A stretch of 64,000 nt of DNA from Candidatus Eubacterium faecigallinarum (GTDB lineage: Bacteria; Bacillota; Clostridia; Oscillospirales; Acutalibacteraceae), in contig DXDN01000005.1 of the NCBI GenBank assembly GCA_019115455.1, positions 62,001 to 126,000 of the forward strand. Reading direction: 5' to 3'. The first letter of the stretch is position 1. Each line of letters starts with the position of its first letter. The notes beneath the pieces are model-generated. The model was given only the letters and a program-made list of their open reading frames with translations. It did not search any database and had not been told where the DNA came from. Position numbers and translations under genes: made by a program. Shown one piece after another: positions 8,995 through 17,460 of this stretch.

Positions 8995-9825
8995 ATGTTT
9001 ATTATCGGAGCACATCTCAGCTCATCTAAGGGCTACTCTGCTATGCTGAGGCAGGCGCAGGAAATCGGCGCTAACACCTTTCAGTTTTTCACCCGAAATC
9101 CAAGAGGCGGCAAGGCAAAGGACATTGATTGCAGTGACGTTGAAGAATTTTTAAAGCTTAAGGAAAGTGAAAATTTTCCTGTAATTCTTGCTCACGCACC
9201 GTATACCCTCAATTGCTGCAGCGATAAGGAAGAAGTCAGACAGTTTGCGGTTAATACGTTTGCCGATGACCTGAAAAGAATGGAGTATACACCGGGTCAG
9301 CTTTATAATTTTCATCCGGGTTCCCACGTGGGACAGGGTGCTAAAAAGGGAATTGAGCTGATTGCCGGCGCGCTCAACAGCGTTTTGTACAGCGAAATGA
9401 CTACTACTGTTTTGCTGGAAACAATGGCGGGCAAGGGAACCGAGATAGGACGTAATTTTCAGGAACTTAAAGAAATTATCGACAAAACAGAACTTAGCGA
9501 CAAGCTCGGCATATGCCTTGATACCTGTCATGTTTTTGACGGAGGCTATGATATAGTCAATGACCTTGACGGCGTGCTGGAGGAGTTTGATAAAACAATT
9601 GGTCTTAGCAGGCTTAAAGCAGTTCATCTAAATGATTCAAAAAATCCCATGGGCAGCCATAAGGACAGGCACGAAAAGATAGGGCAGGGCAATATAGGAG
9701 CCGATGCGATGGCAAGAATCATCAATCATCCTGCCTTAAAAGACCTTCCTTTTTATCTTGAAACGCCGAATGATATCGGCGGATATGCAGAGGAAATAAA
9801 ATTATTAAAAACATTGTATGATTAA
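8995..9825 (+). CDS. nfo: Deoxyribonuclease IV (AP endonuclease)
   Basis: The 276-aa TIM-barrel protein carries all Nfo motifs: [68 protein letters not shown] and FYLETPND. These supply the three-zinc site for cutting at abasic sites in base excision repair. The length is typical. It is the last gene of the left cluster and ends 26 bases before a strong two-way terminator. Confidence 0.95.
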   Translation: MFIIGAHLSSSKGYSAMLRQAQEIGANTFQFFTRNPRGGKAKDIDCSDVEEFLKLKESENFPVILAHAPYTLNCCSDKEEVRQFAVNTFADDLKRMEYTPGQLYNFHPGSHVGQGAKKGIELIAGALNSVLYSEMTTTVLLETMAGKGTEIGRNFQELKEIIDKTELSDKLGICLDTCHVFDGGYDIVNDLDGVLEEFDKTIGLSRLKAVHLNDSKNPMGSHKDRHEKIGQGNIGADAMARIINHPALKDLPFYLETPNDIGGYAEEIKLLKTLYD

Positions 9826-9850
9826 AAATGCATAAAATATACATTAATGC

Positions 9851-9886
9851 AAAAAACAGGACTGTGAATTTCACAGTCCTGTTTTT
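9851..9886. terminator. Bidirectional terminator between nfo and the 44-aa microprotein gene
   Basis: A 16-bp perfect stem (AAAAACAGGACTGTGA / TCACAGTCCTGTTTTT) around a short loop has a U-tract in both directions. It ends nfo from the left and the small minus-strand gene from the right. Confidence 0.9.
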
Positions 9887-9915
9887 AATATATAATATAT
9901 AATTATTTTGCAGAG

Positions 9916-10050
9916 CTATCGTAATACAGCAAAGCCAAGGTCAATAACCCCGCCCAGTAATTTGCTTGTCTTTCTCAAGTTTAAGGTTTCAGCAAACCAG
10001 AGAAGAATAAGCGCCACAAGTATTGCGATAATCAATGTTTTCTCCGTCAT
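9916..10050 (-). CDS. Small membrane microprotein, 44 aa, unknown function
   Basis: Reading leftward from 10050 there is an uninterrupted 44-codon frame ending TAG. It begins MTEKTLIIAILVALILLWFA, a single membrane segment of about 16 residues, followed by a basic patch with LRKTSKLLGG and a second, shorter hydrophobic stretch. The ATG is preceded by GGGAGG, and a promoter (TTGATT-16-TATAAT) lies just upstream at 10077-10104. The shared terminator at 9851-9886 closes the unit. Promoter, ribosome site and terminator together make a real gene likely. I do not recognise the protein. It is transcribed away from oadG. Confidence 0.7.
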   Translation of the reverse strand: MTEKTLIIAILVALILLWFAETLNLRKTSKLLGGVIDLGFAVLR

Positions 10051-10076
10051 AATAAAACCTCCCTGCCGATAATAAT

Positions 10077-10104
10077 ATTATATACTATTCGCCAAATAAA
10101 TCAA
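10077..10104 (-). promoter_or_regulatory. Promoter of the 44-aa microprotein gene
   Basis: On the minus strand TTGATT (10104-10099), a 16-bp spacer and TATAAT (10082-10077) are followed by a GGGAGG ribosome site and the ATG at 10050. Confidence 0.65.
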
Positions 10105-10150
10105 GTTATTTTATACAATTTGACATAATAAAAAAAAATACAAAATAACG

Positions 10151-10179
10151 TTGAAAAAATTTAACATTTGTTTTATAAT
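10151..10179 (+). promoter_or_regulatory. Promoter of oadG-oadB
   Basis: TTGAAA (10151-10156) and a perfect TATAAT (10174-10179) are separated by 17 bp. Transcription should start near 10186, about 38 bases before the chosen oadG start. Confidence 0.8.
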
Positions 10180-10223
10180 ATCACAGATGAAAATTTAAGA
10201 AATTTATTATGGGGGAATTTATT

Positions 10224-10628
10224 TTGAGTCAGATTCTTATGACGATAGTTGCAGATACCAGTCCGCAGTTTACTACAACGCTTGTTGTTGCAGGCATGGG
10301 AACTGTATTTGCAGTATTGATTATCCTTATTGTAATATTTAATCTTTACGGCAAACTTGTGTCAAAACTCGAAAGCGGCAGCAAAGAACACAAGAAACCG
10401 AAGATGGAGAAAAGTGCTGCTCCTGTTCCAATGGCAAAGCCTGCTCCGGCAGCGCCTGCACCGGTTGTTGACTCCTCAGTCAGCCCGGAGATCGTAGCTG
10501 CTATTACTGCGGCTATTGTTGCAAGCGAGGGTGCAGGAGTTACCATTCGCTCAATCAGAAAAGTAAATGTAGGCTCGAGAAATCCGTGGGCTGCGGCAGC
10601 TATTGCGGATAATACGAGACCGTTCTGA
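10224..10628 (+). CDS. oadG: Sodium-pump decarboxylase gamma subunit (OadG family)
   Basis: The protein has one N-terminal membrane helix (TTTLVVAGMGTVFAVLIILI), a charged loop, an Ala/Pro-rich linker (about residues 70-95) and the C-terminal segment VTIRSIRKVNVGSRNPWA. This is the OadG plan; in decarboxylase pumps this subunit anchors and assembles the complex. I chose TTG 10224 because GGGGGA (10211-10216) lies seven bases upstream; the in-frame ATG at 10209 contains that ribosome site within its own coding sequence. That gives 134 aa. It is followed 17 bases later by oadB. Confidence 0.8.
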   Translation: MSQILMTIVADTSPQFTTTLVVAGMGTVFAVLIILIVIFNLYGKLVSKLESGSKEHKKPKMEKSAAPVPMAKPAPAAPAPVVDSSVSPEIVAAITAAIVASEGAGVTIRSIRKVNVGSRNPWAAAAIADNTRPF

Positions 10629-10645
10629 GGGAGGAATTTTTCTTT

Positions 10646-11851
10646 ATGGAGATATTAGAAGGAGTTTGGCAGGCATTGTCGGATATTTTTACAAACTCCG
10701 GATATGCATATTTTTTCAGTGGCGACGGATATAAGAATTTGATTATGATTTTAGTATCCTTCGTTTTTCTGTGGCTCGGTATTAAAAAAGGATTTGAGCC
10801 GCTGCTTATGATACCAATTGCATTCGGAATGCTTCTGGCAAACATACCGGGAGCGAATCTTGCTGTTCAGTACAGTGACCTGGCAGGTTTCAGGGATCTG
10901 CTGGCAGGCAGGGGAGATTTTGTAGGCTGTACACCGGGACTTATGGATTTCCTGTATTTCGGAGTAAAAGCAGGCGTTTATCCGCCGCTTATATTCCTGG
11001 GCATAGGTGCTATGACCGATTTCTCACCGCTTATTGCTAACCCTAAGAGTTTTATCCTCGGAGCGGCAGCACAGTTTGGTATTTTCCTGACATATATAGG
11101 AGCGATTTTGCTGGGATTTGCACCAAACGAAGCTGGTTCTATCGCAATCATCGGCGGTGCCGACGGACCTACTGCAATTTTTGTAACGTCAATGCTGGCG
11201 CCGGAAATGCTGGGTACTATAGCCGTGGCGGCGTACTCGTATATGGCTCTTGTTCCGATGATTCAGCCGCCTATTATGAGAGCTCTTACCACAAAGAAAG
11301 AGCGCTCGGTTGTAATGGATACTCTGCGCCCCGTTTCAAAGCTTGAAAAAATTCTGTTCCCGATTATGGTAACAGTTATCGTTTCACTTCTTCTTCCGGA
11401 TGCCGCATCACTTGTTGGTATGCTTATGCTGGGTAACCTCCTTAAGGAGAGCGGAAGAACCGAGCGTATCGCCAAAGCCGCTCAGAATGAGCTTATGAAC
11501 ATTATCACCATTATGCTTGGCGTATCAGTAGGTGCTACAACCTCCGCTTCAAGTTTCCTTAAATTAAACACTATTCTGATAGTTGGTTTGGGATTTGTTG
11601 CGTTTGCGCTGGGCACAGCAATGGGTGTTATTTTCGGCAAGCTTATGTATATCGCAACAAAGGGCAAGGTAAATCCGCTTATCGGTTCTGCCGGAGTTTC
11701 AGCTGTTCCTATGGCTGCCCGTGTATCACAGAAAGAAGGTCAGAGGGAGAATCCGTCAAACTTCCTTCTTATGCACGCTATGGGCCCCAACGTATCAGGC
11801 GTTATCGGCTCAGCCGTAGCAGCGGGTATTCTTCTTACTCTTCTCAAATAA
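10646..11851 (+). CDS. oadB: Sodium-translocating decarboxylase beta subunit
   Basis: This 401-aa membrane protein has about nine to eleven hydrophobic segments and the beta-subunit motifs GAMTDFSPLIANP, SIAIIGGADGPTAIF and AYSYMALVPMIQPPIM, which contain the aspartate and serine residues of the sodium path. It couples decarboxylation of a biotin-bound carboxyl group to sodium export. No biotin-carrier or carboxyltransferase (alpha) gene lies within the window, so the substrate (oxaloacetate, methylmalonyl-CoA or glutaconyl-CoA) is open. GGGAGG precedes the ATG. Confidence 0.92.
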   Translation: MEILEGVWQALSDIFTNSGYAYFFSGDGYKNLIMILVSFVFLWLGIKKGFEPLLMIPIAFGMLLANIPGANLAVQYSDLAGFRDLLAGRGDFVGCTPGLMDFLYFGVKAGVYPPLIFLGIGAMTDFSPLIANPKSFILGAAAQFGIFLTYIGAILLGFAPNEAGSIAIIGGADGPTAIFVTSMLAPEMLGTIAVAAYSYMALVPMIQPPIMRALTTKKERSVVMDTLRPVSKLEKILFPIMVTVIVSLLLPDAASLVGMLMLGNLLKESGRTERIAKAAQNELMNIITIMLGVSVGATTSASSFLKLNTILIVGLGFVAFALGTAMGVIFGKLMYIATKGKVNPLIGSAGVSAVPMAARVSQKEGQRENPSNFLLMHAMGPNVSGVIGSAVAAGILLTLLK

Positions 11852-11867
11852 CAAGAATATTAATATA

Positions 11868-11896
11868 AAGGGTGGCGTTTTGTCACCCTTGTTTTA
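11868..11896 (+). terminator. Terminator after oadB
   Basis: AAGGGTGGC (11868-11876) pairs with GTCACCCTT (11882-11890), nine pairs with one G-U, loop GTTTT, then GTTTTA. A related hairpin occurs at 40571-40588. Confidence 0.7.
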
Positions 11897-11939
11897 TCAC
11901 TATAACTATATAACTTAATTTACATACAGGAGGAAAATT

Positions 11940-14114
11940 ATGCCGCTCAATGAGATGCAGCAGTTGGCTGTCAACACTACAGAGGGACCGCTTCTTATAC
12001 TTGCCGGTGCAGGTTCCGGCAAAACTACAGTGCTTGTAAACAGAGTGCAGCATATAATAGAGTCCCGGCTTGCTATGCCGTGGCAGGTGCTGGCTATAAC
12101 ATTTACTAATAAAGCCGCCGGTGAGCTTAAGGAAAGACTTATAAATGCAGTTGGTCAGGACGCCGATAATATATGGGCGCATACTTTTCATAGCTGTTGT
12201 GCCAGGATTCTGCGCCGCTTCGGCGAATACATAGGTTATACCGGCCACTTTACCATATATGATACGGACGATTCCAGAAGAGTGATGAAGCAGTGCCAGA
12301 AACAGCTTGGTATTGAGGACAGATTTATTAATCACAAATCTATTTTAAACGAGATAAGCAGAGCCAAGGACAGCCTTATCGGTCCTGAGGAATACAGCGC
12401 CATGGCGGCAAATGATTTCAGAAAAAGCAAGATTGCCCAGTGCTATGAGCTTTATCAGCAGGAGATGAAAAAATCAGATGCGATGGATTTTGACGATATA
12501 ATTTATAATACCGTCAAACTTCTTCAGGAAAACGACGAGGTAAGAGAGCTTTATCAGACGCAGTTTAAATACGTTATGGTGGACGAGTATCAGGATACAA
12601 ACCACGCTCAGTATGTGCTCACGTCGCTTTTGGCTGATAAGTATAAAAATATATGCGTTGTCGGTGATGATGACCAGAGTATATACAGATTCAGGGGCGC
12701 TACAATTGAAAATATCCTGTCCTTTGAACAACACTATACGGGAGCAAAAGTAATACGCCTTGAGGAAAATTACCGCTCCACTCAGAATATTCTTGACGCC
12801 GCCAACGCTGTAATTGCCAACAACAAAAACAGAAAGGGCAAGACTCTTTTCACCCGATTAGGCAGAGGCGACAAAATTATAGTAAATACAGCTATGAACG
12901 AGTCGGACGAGTCGGCATTTATAGTTGACGAAATACTTAAAAACGTCAGAAACGGCAGGAAACTGTCCGACCATGCCATACTTTACCGTATGAACGCACA
13001 GTCCAGAAATCTGGAAATAATGCTGACAAAAAGCGGCGTTTCCCACAGGATAATCGGCGGTCACAGATTCTTTGACCGTAAGGAAATCAAGGATATTATC
13101 TCATATTTTGCCGTGATAAATAATCCTGCTGACAGTGTAAGGCTACAGAGAATTATCAACGTGCCTAAGCGCCAGATAGGCGACACGATGGTAGGCAATG
13201 TTATGGAGATAGCCGCAGGGCTGGGAATCTCAGCCTTTGAGGTGTGCGAGAGAGCAGATGAGTTTCAAAAGACCGCACGCAGCGCATCAAAGCTTATGGG
13301 ATTTACCCAAATGATAAGGCATTTTCAAAAATGCTATGAGGAAAAGATGCCGCTGAGCGATCTTCTTCAGGAAGTGCTGGAACTGACAAAATACAAGGAA
13401 TATTTGATGGAGGATCCTGATTCCTATGAGGACAGACTTAATAATATCAACGAGCTTTCATCAATGTTCATAAAGTATCAGGAGGAGTCGGAGGAGCCGG
13501 ATCTTGCAGAATTTTTGGAGGACGTTGCGCTTATAACCGACATCGACTCATATAATGAGGACGAGGATGCTGTGGTGCTGATGACGCTCCATTCCGCCAA
13601 GGGACTTGAGTTCCCGGTTGTGTTTATCCCGGGTATGGAAGAGGGGATATTCCCCGGCAATCAGTCTATGTACAGCCCTGAGGAGCTGGAGGAGGAACGC
13701 CGCCTTGCTTATGTGGGCATAACCCGTGCCAAGGAGAAGCTTTATTTGATAAACGCTCAGCAGAGAATGCTCTATGGTACAACCTCACGCAATATGCAGT
13801 CGAGATTTGTTAAGGAAATTCCCCACGACGTAATTGATGACGTTTCTGTCAGAACGTATAAAACATCAACAGCCACGGCGATGAAGAATACTCAGTCCAG
13901 CAGCAGCGCCCACAAATTCGGTCAGGCAGGGAACAGCTCCCAGCAGACAAAGGTTAGCTACAGCGTGGGTGACACGGTAAGGCATAAGACCTTCGGAACA
14001 GGTACGGTTCTTACCCTTCAGCCTATGGGCAACGATATTTTGATGGAGATTGCCTTTGACAGAGCCGGAACTAAAAAAATGATGGCTAACTTTGCCAGAC
14101 TTGAAAAACTTTAA
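11940..14114 (+). CDS. pcrA: UvrD/PcrA-family ATP-dependent DNA helicase
   Basis: The 724-aa SF1A helicase shows motif I GAGSGKTT (K28), motif Ia AITFTNKAA, motif II VDEYQDTN, motif III DDQSIYRFRGA, motif IV EENYRSTQN, motif V TLHSAKGLEFPVVFIPG and motif VI AYVGITRAKEKLYL. The C-terminus (from about residue 668, SVGDTVRHKTFGTG) is the Tudor-like domain by which PcrA contacts RNA polymerase. It unwinds 3'-to-5' in repair and replication. AGGAGG stands before the ATG. It is its own unit between two terminators. Confidence 0.95.
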   Translation: MPLNEMQQLAVNTTEGPLLILAGAGSGKTTVLVNRVQHIIESRLAMPWQVLAITFTNKAAGELKERLINAVGQDADNIWAHTFHSCCARILRRFGEYIGYTGHFTIYDTDDSRRVMKQCQKQLGIEDRFINHKSILNEISRAKDSLIGPEEYSAMAANDFRKSKIAQCYELYQQEMKKSDAMDFDDIIYNTVKLLQENDEVRELYQTQFKYVMVDEYQDTNHAQYVLTSLLADKYKNICVVGDDDQSIYRFRGATIENILSFEQHYTGAKVIRLEENYRSTQNILDAANAVIANNKNRKGKTLFTRLGRGDKIIVNTAMNESDESAFIVDEILKNVRNGRKLSDHAILYRMNAQSRNLEIMLTKSGVSHRIIGGHRFFDRKEIKDIISYFAVINNPADSVRLQRIINVPKRQIGDTMVGNVMEIAAGLGISAFEVCERADEFQKTARSASKLMGFTQMIRHFQKCYEEKMPLSDLLQEVLELTKYKEYLMEDPDSYEDRLNNINELSSMFIKYQEESEEPDLAEFLEDVALITDIDSYNEDEDAVVLMTLHSAKGLEFPVVFIPGMEEGIFPGNQSMYSPEELEEERRLAYVGITRAKEKLYLINAQQRMLYGTTSRNMQSRFVKEIPHDVIDDVSVRTYKTSTATAMKNTQSSSSAHKFGQAGNSSQQTKVSYSVGDTVRHKTFGTGTVLTLQPMGNDILMEIAFDRAGTKKMMANFARLEKL

Positions 14115-14135
14115 TATAGAAATGTTAAAAAAGAA

Positions 14136-14178
14136 AAGCTGCGAAAACGCCAATTGCGTTTTCGCAGCTTGTTTTGTT
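14136..14178. terminator. Bidirectional terminator between convergent pcrA and the GNAT gene
   Basis: A perfect 15-bp stem (arms 14136-14150 and 14156-14170, loop CAATT) is followed by GTTTTGTT to the right and by TTTTCTTTTTT when read leftward. Confidence 0.9.
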
Positions 14179-14179
14179 A

Positions 14180-14599
14180 TCAGAGTTGTTTTTTCATCCA
14201 GTAATGGGGGCAGAATTCTTCGTATTCCATTTCACTGCACACGGTGTATCCCTGCTTTTCATAAAATGGCACAGCCTGAACCTGTGAATGGAGAATTACG
14301 CATTTGCCTGAGTCCTGACGGGCAAGCTCCTCCGCCGCCGCAACGAGCCTTGCTCCCAGATGATGCCGCCTGTATTCCTTGGTTACAGCAAGCCTGCCGA
14401 GAATGTAAACACCCGGCTCGTCACATGTAAATATCCTGCATGTGCCAACGGGATTATCGCCGTTGTAGGCAACAAGGTGGGTCGCTACGCCGTCAGTATC
14501 GTCAAATTCATCAACGAATCCCTGCTCCTGAACAAATACCTTTTTTCGTACCAGCATTGCGTCGTTCGCCAGTTCTTTATATACCTTTATTTCTATCAT
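14180..14599 (-). CDS. ElaA-like GNAT N-acetyltransferase
   Basis: The 139-aa protein contains the GNAT acetyl-CoA segment ILGRLAVTKEYRRHHLGARLV, where the R/Q-x-x-G-x-G/A turn appears as RRHHLG, and the later VPFYEKQGY strand. The N-terminus (VRKKVFVQEQGFVDEFDD) resembles ElaA and YjcF-type members. Members acetylate amines of small molecules or proteins; the substrate is unknown. It overlaps the upstream rmuC gene by four bases (ATGA), so the two are co-translated. Confidence 0.85.
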   Translation of the reverse strand: MIEIKVYKELANDAMLVRKKVFVQEQGFVDEFDDTDGVATHLVAYNGDNPVGTCRIFTCDEPGVYILGRLAVTKEYRRHHLGARLVAAAEELARQDSGKCVILHSQVQAVPFYEKQGYTVCSEMEYEEFCPHYWMKKQL

Positions 14600-15795
14600 T
14601 CTTCAATACCCAATATCTGCGACGCGTCTGAAGTGTCAAGTGTTTCAACTTTTCTGAGATTTTTCTGAATAATGCTGTTCCTGTGATCAGCTTCGTCCAG
14701 AGCCTTTCCTGCGTCCTCAATCTTTTTGCGTGCCTTTGTTAGTAAATCGCCGAATTTGTCATACTGTGTTTTAGCCGCTCCGAGTATCTTCCATACCTCG
14801 TTAGCCTTTTCGTTAATAGCCATAGTTCTGAATCCCATTGCCAGCGAGTTAAGAAGCGCCGTAATTGTGGATGGTCCGGCAATCATAATTCCGTCTGCCT
14901 GCAATTTTTCGGCAATTCCTGATTTTGAGGCGGTTATCTCAGCATAAAGTCCCTCGGTAGCAAGATACATAATGGCGAAGGGCGTGGTCTGGGGAGAGCT
15001 TATGTACTGCTTTACAAGCTTTGCCTCGTCCCTGATTCTTGCTTCCAGCGCCTTTTTGGCTTTTTCCAACGCCTCAAGGTCGCCTGCTTCCGCCGCAGCA
15101 GAAAGTCTTGCATAGTCCTCCATGGGGAATTTTGAATCCACAGGAAGATAGGTGTATGAGCCGTCCTCCTGATTCGGTATCTTTATGGCGAATTCCACTT
15201 GACCGTTGTATCGGGGGTTTGTCTTTACATTTGTGTCGTACATATTCGGTATTGTCTGGTCGAGAATATTGCCAAGCTGAACCTCAGCCCAGGTGCCCCT
15301 GCTTTTTACATTGGTCAGAACTCGGTTGAGCCCCTTTACGTTATCGGTGACTCCTGCTGAAAGCTCTTTCATTTCACCAAGGCTTTTATACACGTTTGAA
15401 AGCTGTTCTGACACGGTTTTAAATGATGCGTTGAGCCGCTGATTAAGAGTTTCCGTCAGCTTTTCGTCCACAGTTTTTCTCATCTGCTCCAGCTTTTCCT
15501 CGTTGCTTTTTTGCATTGAGGTTATAGCGTCCGATGTCATTTTCGTCTGTTTCTCGGCATTGCTGTTGAGCGTTTCTATAAGCTTTATCTGCTGCTCGTA
15601 ATTTTTCTCGGTGAGCCCTTGCATCTGCTTTGACAGGTAGTTCATCTGGTCATAGCTTTGCTTTGCGCCGATATCAAGCTTTTGGCTGAGTAACTCGGCT
15701 GAATTGTCCTTCTTCGGTTTTTTTAAAAGCAGTGCCGCCAGCATAATTATTATGACTACGCAAAGCGCTGCGATTATGTATAATAAAATATCCAT
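14596..15795 (-). CDS. rmuC: DNA recombination protein RmuC
   Basis: This 399-aa protein starts with a membrane anchor (ILLYIIAALCVVIIIMLAALL), then has a long coiled coil (about residues 40-150). The RmuC nuclease-like domain follows from about residue 160, including GTWAEVQLGNILDQ, VEFAIKIP, LPVDSKFPMEDYARL and GPSTITALLNSLAMGFR. RmuC limits inversions at short repeats. GGAGGG precedes the ATG, and a promoter is visible at 15819-15847. Confidence 0.93.
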   Translation of the reverse strand: MDILLYIIAALCVVIIIMLAALLLKKPKKDNSAELLSQKLDIGAKQSYDQMNYLSKQMQGLTEKNYEQQIKLIETLNSNAEKQTKMTSDAITSMQKSNEEKLEQMRKTVDEKLTETLNQRLNASFKTVSEQLSNVYKSLGEMKELSAGVTDNVKGLNRVLTNVKSRGTWAEVQLGNILDQTIPNMYDTNVKTNPRYNGQVEFAIKIPNQEDGSYTYLPVDSKFPMEDYARLSAAAEAGDLEALEKAKKALEARIRDEAKLVKQYISSPQTTPFAIMYLATEGLYAEITASKSGIAEKLQADGIMIAGPSTITALLNSLAMGFRTMAINEKANEVWKILGAAKTQYDKFGDLLTKARKKIEDAGKALDEADHRNSIIQKNLRKVETLDTSDASQILGIEE

Positions 15796-15818
15796 ATGAT
15801 TCCCTCCTAATGAGAATT

Positions 15819-15847
15819 ATTTTATCATATATGCGTATTGAAAACAA
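15819..15847 (-). promoter_or_regulatory. Promoter of rmuC
   Basis: On the minus strand TTGTTT (15847-15842), 17 bp, TAAAAT (15824-15819), 24 bases before the rmuC ATG. Confidence 0.55.
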
Positions 15848-15887
15848 CATAAAACTTGCTCTCAGGGCAGTGATTTGCACTTTGCGG

Positions 15888-15916
15888 TTGAATAATGCGC
15901 TTTAATATGCTAAAAT
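15888..15916 (+). promoter_or_regulatory. Candidate promoter of hisC
   Basis: TTGAAT, 17 bp, TAAAAT. Transcription would start only about 12 bases before the ATG, leaving the GAGG ribosome site at the very 5' end, so the call is tentative. Confidence 0.4.
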
Positions 15917-15934
15917 GGCAAAAGAGGTAAAGCT

Positions 15935-16993
15935 ATGGAAAATTTGTGGACAAAAAATTTAAGAAAAATAGACCCCTATGTTCCCGGCGAGCAGAGCAGC
16001 GACAGGGACATAGTTAAACTCAACGCTAATGAAAACCCTTATCCACCGTCACCGATGGCAGTTCAGGCAATTAAGAATTTTGATACCGGCTCACTGCGGT
16101 TTTATCCAAATGCCAATGCTACGCCGCTGAAGAGAGCGATTGCCGATTATTATAACGTCGGGGTAGAAAATGTCTTTTTGGGCAACGGCTCTGACGACGT
16201 TATCGCAGTGGCTTTTCAGGCGCTTTTTAACAGCGATTTGCCGGTGGTTTTTCCGGATCTTACTTACAGTTTTTATCCTGTTTGGTGTTCTCTTTTCGGT
16301 ATACCATATAAAAATTATCCTGTTGGCGACGATTTCAGGATAAACGCCGAGGATTATGAAGAGAAAAACGGCGGCGTAATAATTCCCAATCCCAATGCGC
16401 CAACGTCTGTCGGTGAGGGCAGGGACTTTGTTGAAAAGATTATGGAATATAACGCCGACAGTGTTGTCATAATTGATGAGGCATACGTGGATTTCGGCGG
16501 CGAGTCATCAGTTGAGCTTACTAAGAAGTATGAAAATCTGCTTGTTACGGGTACTTTTTCAAAATCCCGTTCCCTTGCAGGGTTGAGAATCGGCTTTGCT
16601 ATCGGCAGTGAAAGACTTGTAAGCGTTCTTGAAGCCGTAAAGAATTCATATAATTCTTATACAGTGGATTCCATTTCCATTGCGGCAGGTGTTGCAAGCA
16701 TACTTGATGATGATTATTTTAAGCAGACCTGCTCAAAGATTATTGAAACAAGGCAGTATGTAACGGCTCAGATGCGCAGTATGGGATTTAAGGTGCTGGA
16801 TTCAAAGACAAATTTCATATTTGCCACTAAGGACGATGCGTCCATGAAGGATATGTTTGAGTACCTTAAGACTCAGAAGGTTTATATCCGCTATTTTTCC
16901 CTCCCGAGGATAGAAAACTATGTTCGCATTACCATAGGAACGGACAGGGAAATGGAAATTTTCCTTGAAAAGGTTAAGGAGTATATCGGATGA
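15935..16993 (+). CDS. hisC: Histidinol-phosphate aminotransferase-like enzyme
   Basis: This 352-aa fold-type I PLP enzyme has the HisC motifs LNANENPYPPSP, LGNGSDDVI, PNPNAPTSVG, IIDEAYVDFG and TGTFSKSRSLAGLRIGFAIG, where the lysine of FSKS binds PLP. In histidine synthesis it converts imidazole-acetol phosphate to histidinol phosphate with glutamate as donor. No other his gene is nearby, so it could instead be a relative acting on aromatic amino acids. It overlaps the next gene by four bases (ATGA). Confidence 0.85.
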   Translation: MENLWTKNLRKIDPYVPGEQSSDRDIVKLNANENPYPPSPMAVQAIKNFDTGSLRFYPNANATPLKRAIADYYNVGVENVFLGNGSDDVIAVAFQALFNSDLPVVFPDLTYSFYPVWCSLFGIPYKNYPVGDDFRINAEDYEEKNGGVIIPNPNAPTSVGEGRDFVEKIMEYNADSVVIIDEAYVDFGGESSVELTKKYENLLVTGTFSKSRSLAGLRIGFAIGSERLVSVLEAVKNSYNSYTVDSISIAAGVASILDDDYFKQTCSKIIETRQYVTAQMRSMGFKVLDSKTNFIFATKDDASMKDMFEYLKTQKVYIRYFSLPRIENYVRITIGTDREMEIFLEKVKEYIG

Positions 16994-17427
16994 ATTCTAA
17001 TAAAAAAGTAAGCGTTATTTTCCTGAGTATAGTTAATCTGCTGACATTGGCGGCAGGCGTTGTTACCGAGCTTACCATGGTGCTTGACGCGGACGTAACC
17101 TCAATCGTGCCGATTAAGGCGCATATGACGGTGAACCAGATATTACTGCTGAATTTCACAGTAATCATAACCGTGACAATGCTGATAAGTATCGTAACCA
17201 CATATCTGTCTACTGATGTGCCGTATTCGCCCCGTGAAATTATAACAAACTGCGCAGGAGTATTTATGATACTGCCGGTTGTTATTTTCGCAGTTGCCGT
17301 GTATAACGGCGTTACGGCAGAACTTTCTCAGGACAGAGTGTGGATAATATTAAACGCTGTTTATTTTGTACTTGTCAATCTGATTAATTTCGGTTGTGTC
17401 CTCACAGTAAAATACGACAGCGAATAA
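16990..17427 (+). CDS. Small integral membrane protein, unknown function
   Basis: The 145-aa product has four predicted membrane segments (about residues 7-30, 48-68, 86-106 and 118-138) with short loops and a short charged C-terminus (VKYDSE). I recognise no family. It is translationally coupled to hisC through an ATGA overlap and followed by a terminator, so it belongs to a two-gene unit with hisC. Confidence 0.7.
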   Translation: MNSNKKVSVIFLSIVNLLTLAAGVVTELTMVLDADVTSIVPIKAHMTVNQILLLNFTVIITVTMLISIVTTYLSTDVPYSPREIITNCAGVFMILPVVIFAVAVYNGVTAELSQDRVWIILNAVYFVLVNLINFGCVLTVKYDSE

Positions 17428-17430
17428 AAC

Positions 17431-17460
17431 AAAAGCGCTCATACGAGCGCTTTTATTTTT
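17431..17460. terminator. Bidirectional terminator between the hisC unit and the GH31 gene
   Basis: AAAAGCGCTC / GAGCGCTTTT form a perfect 10-bp stem around ATAC, followed by ATTTTT on the right and by TGTTTTA when read leftward. Confidence 0.85.
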
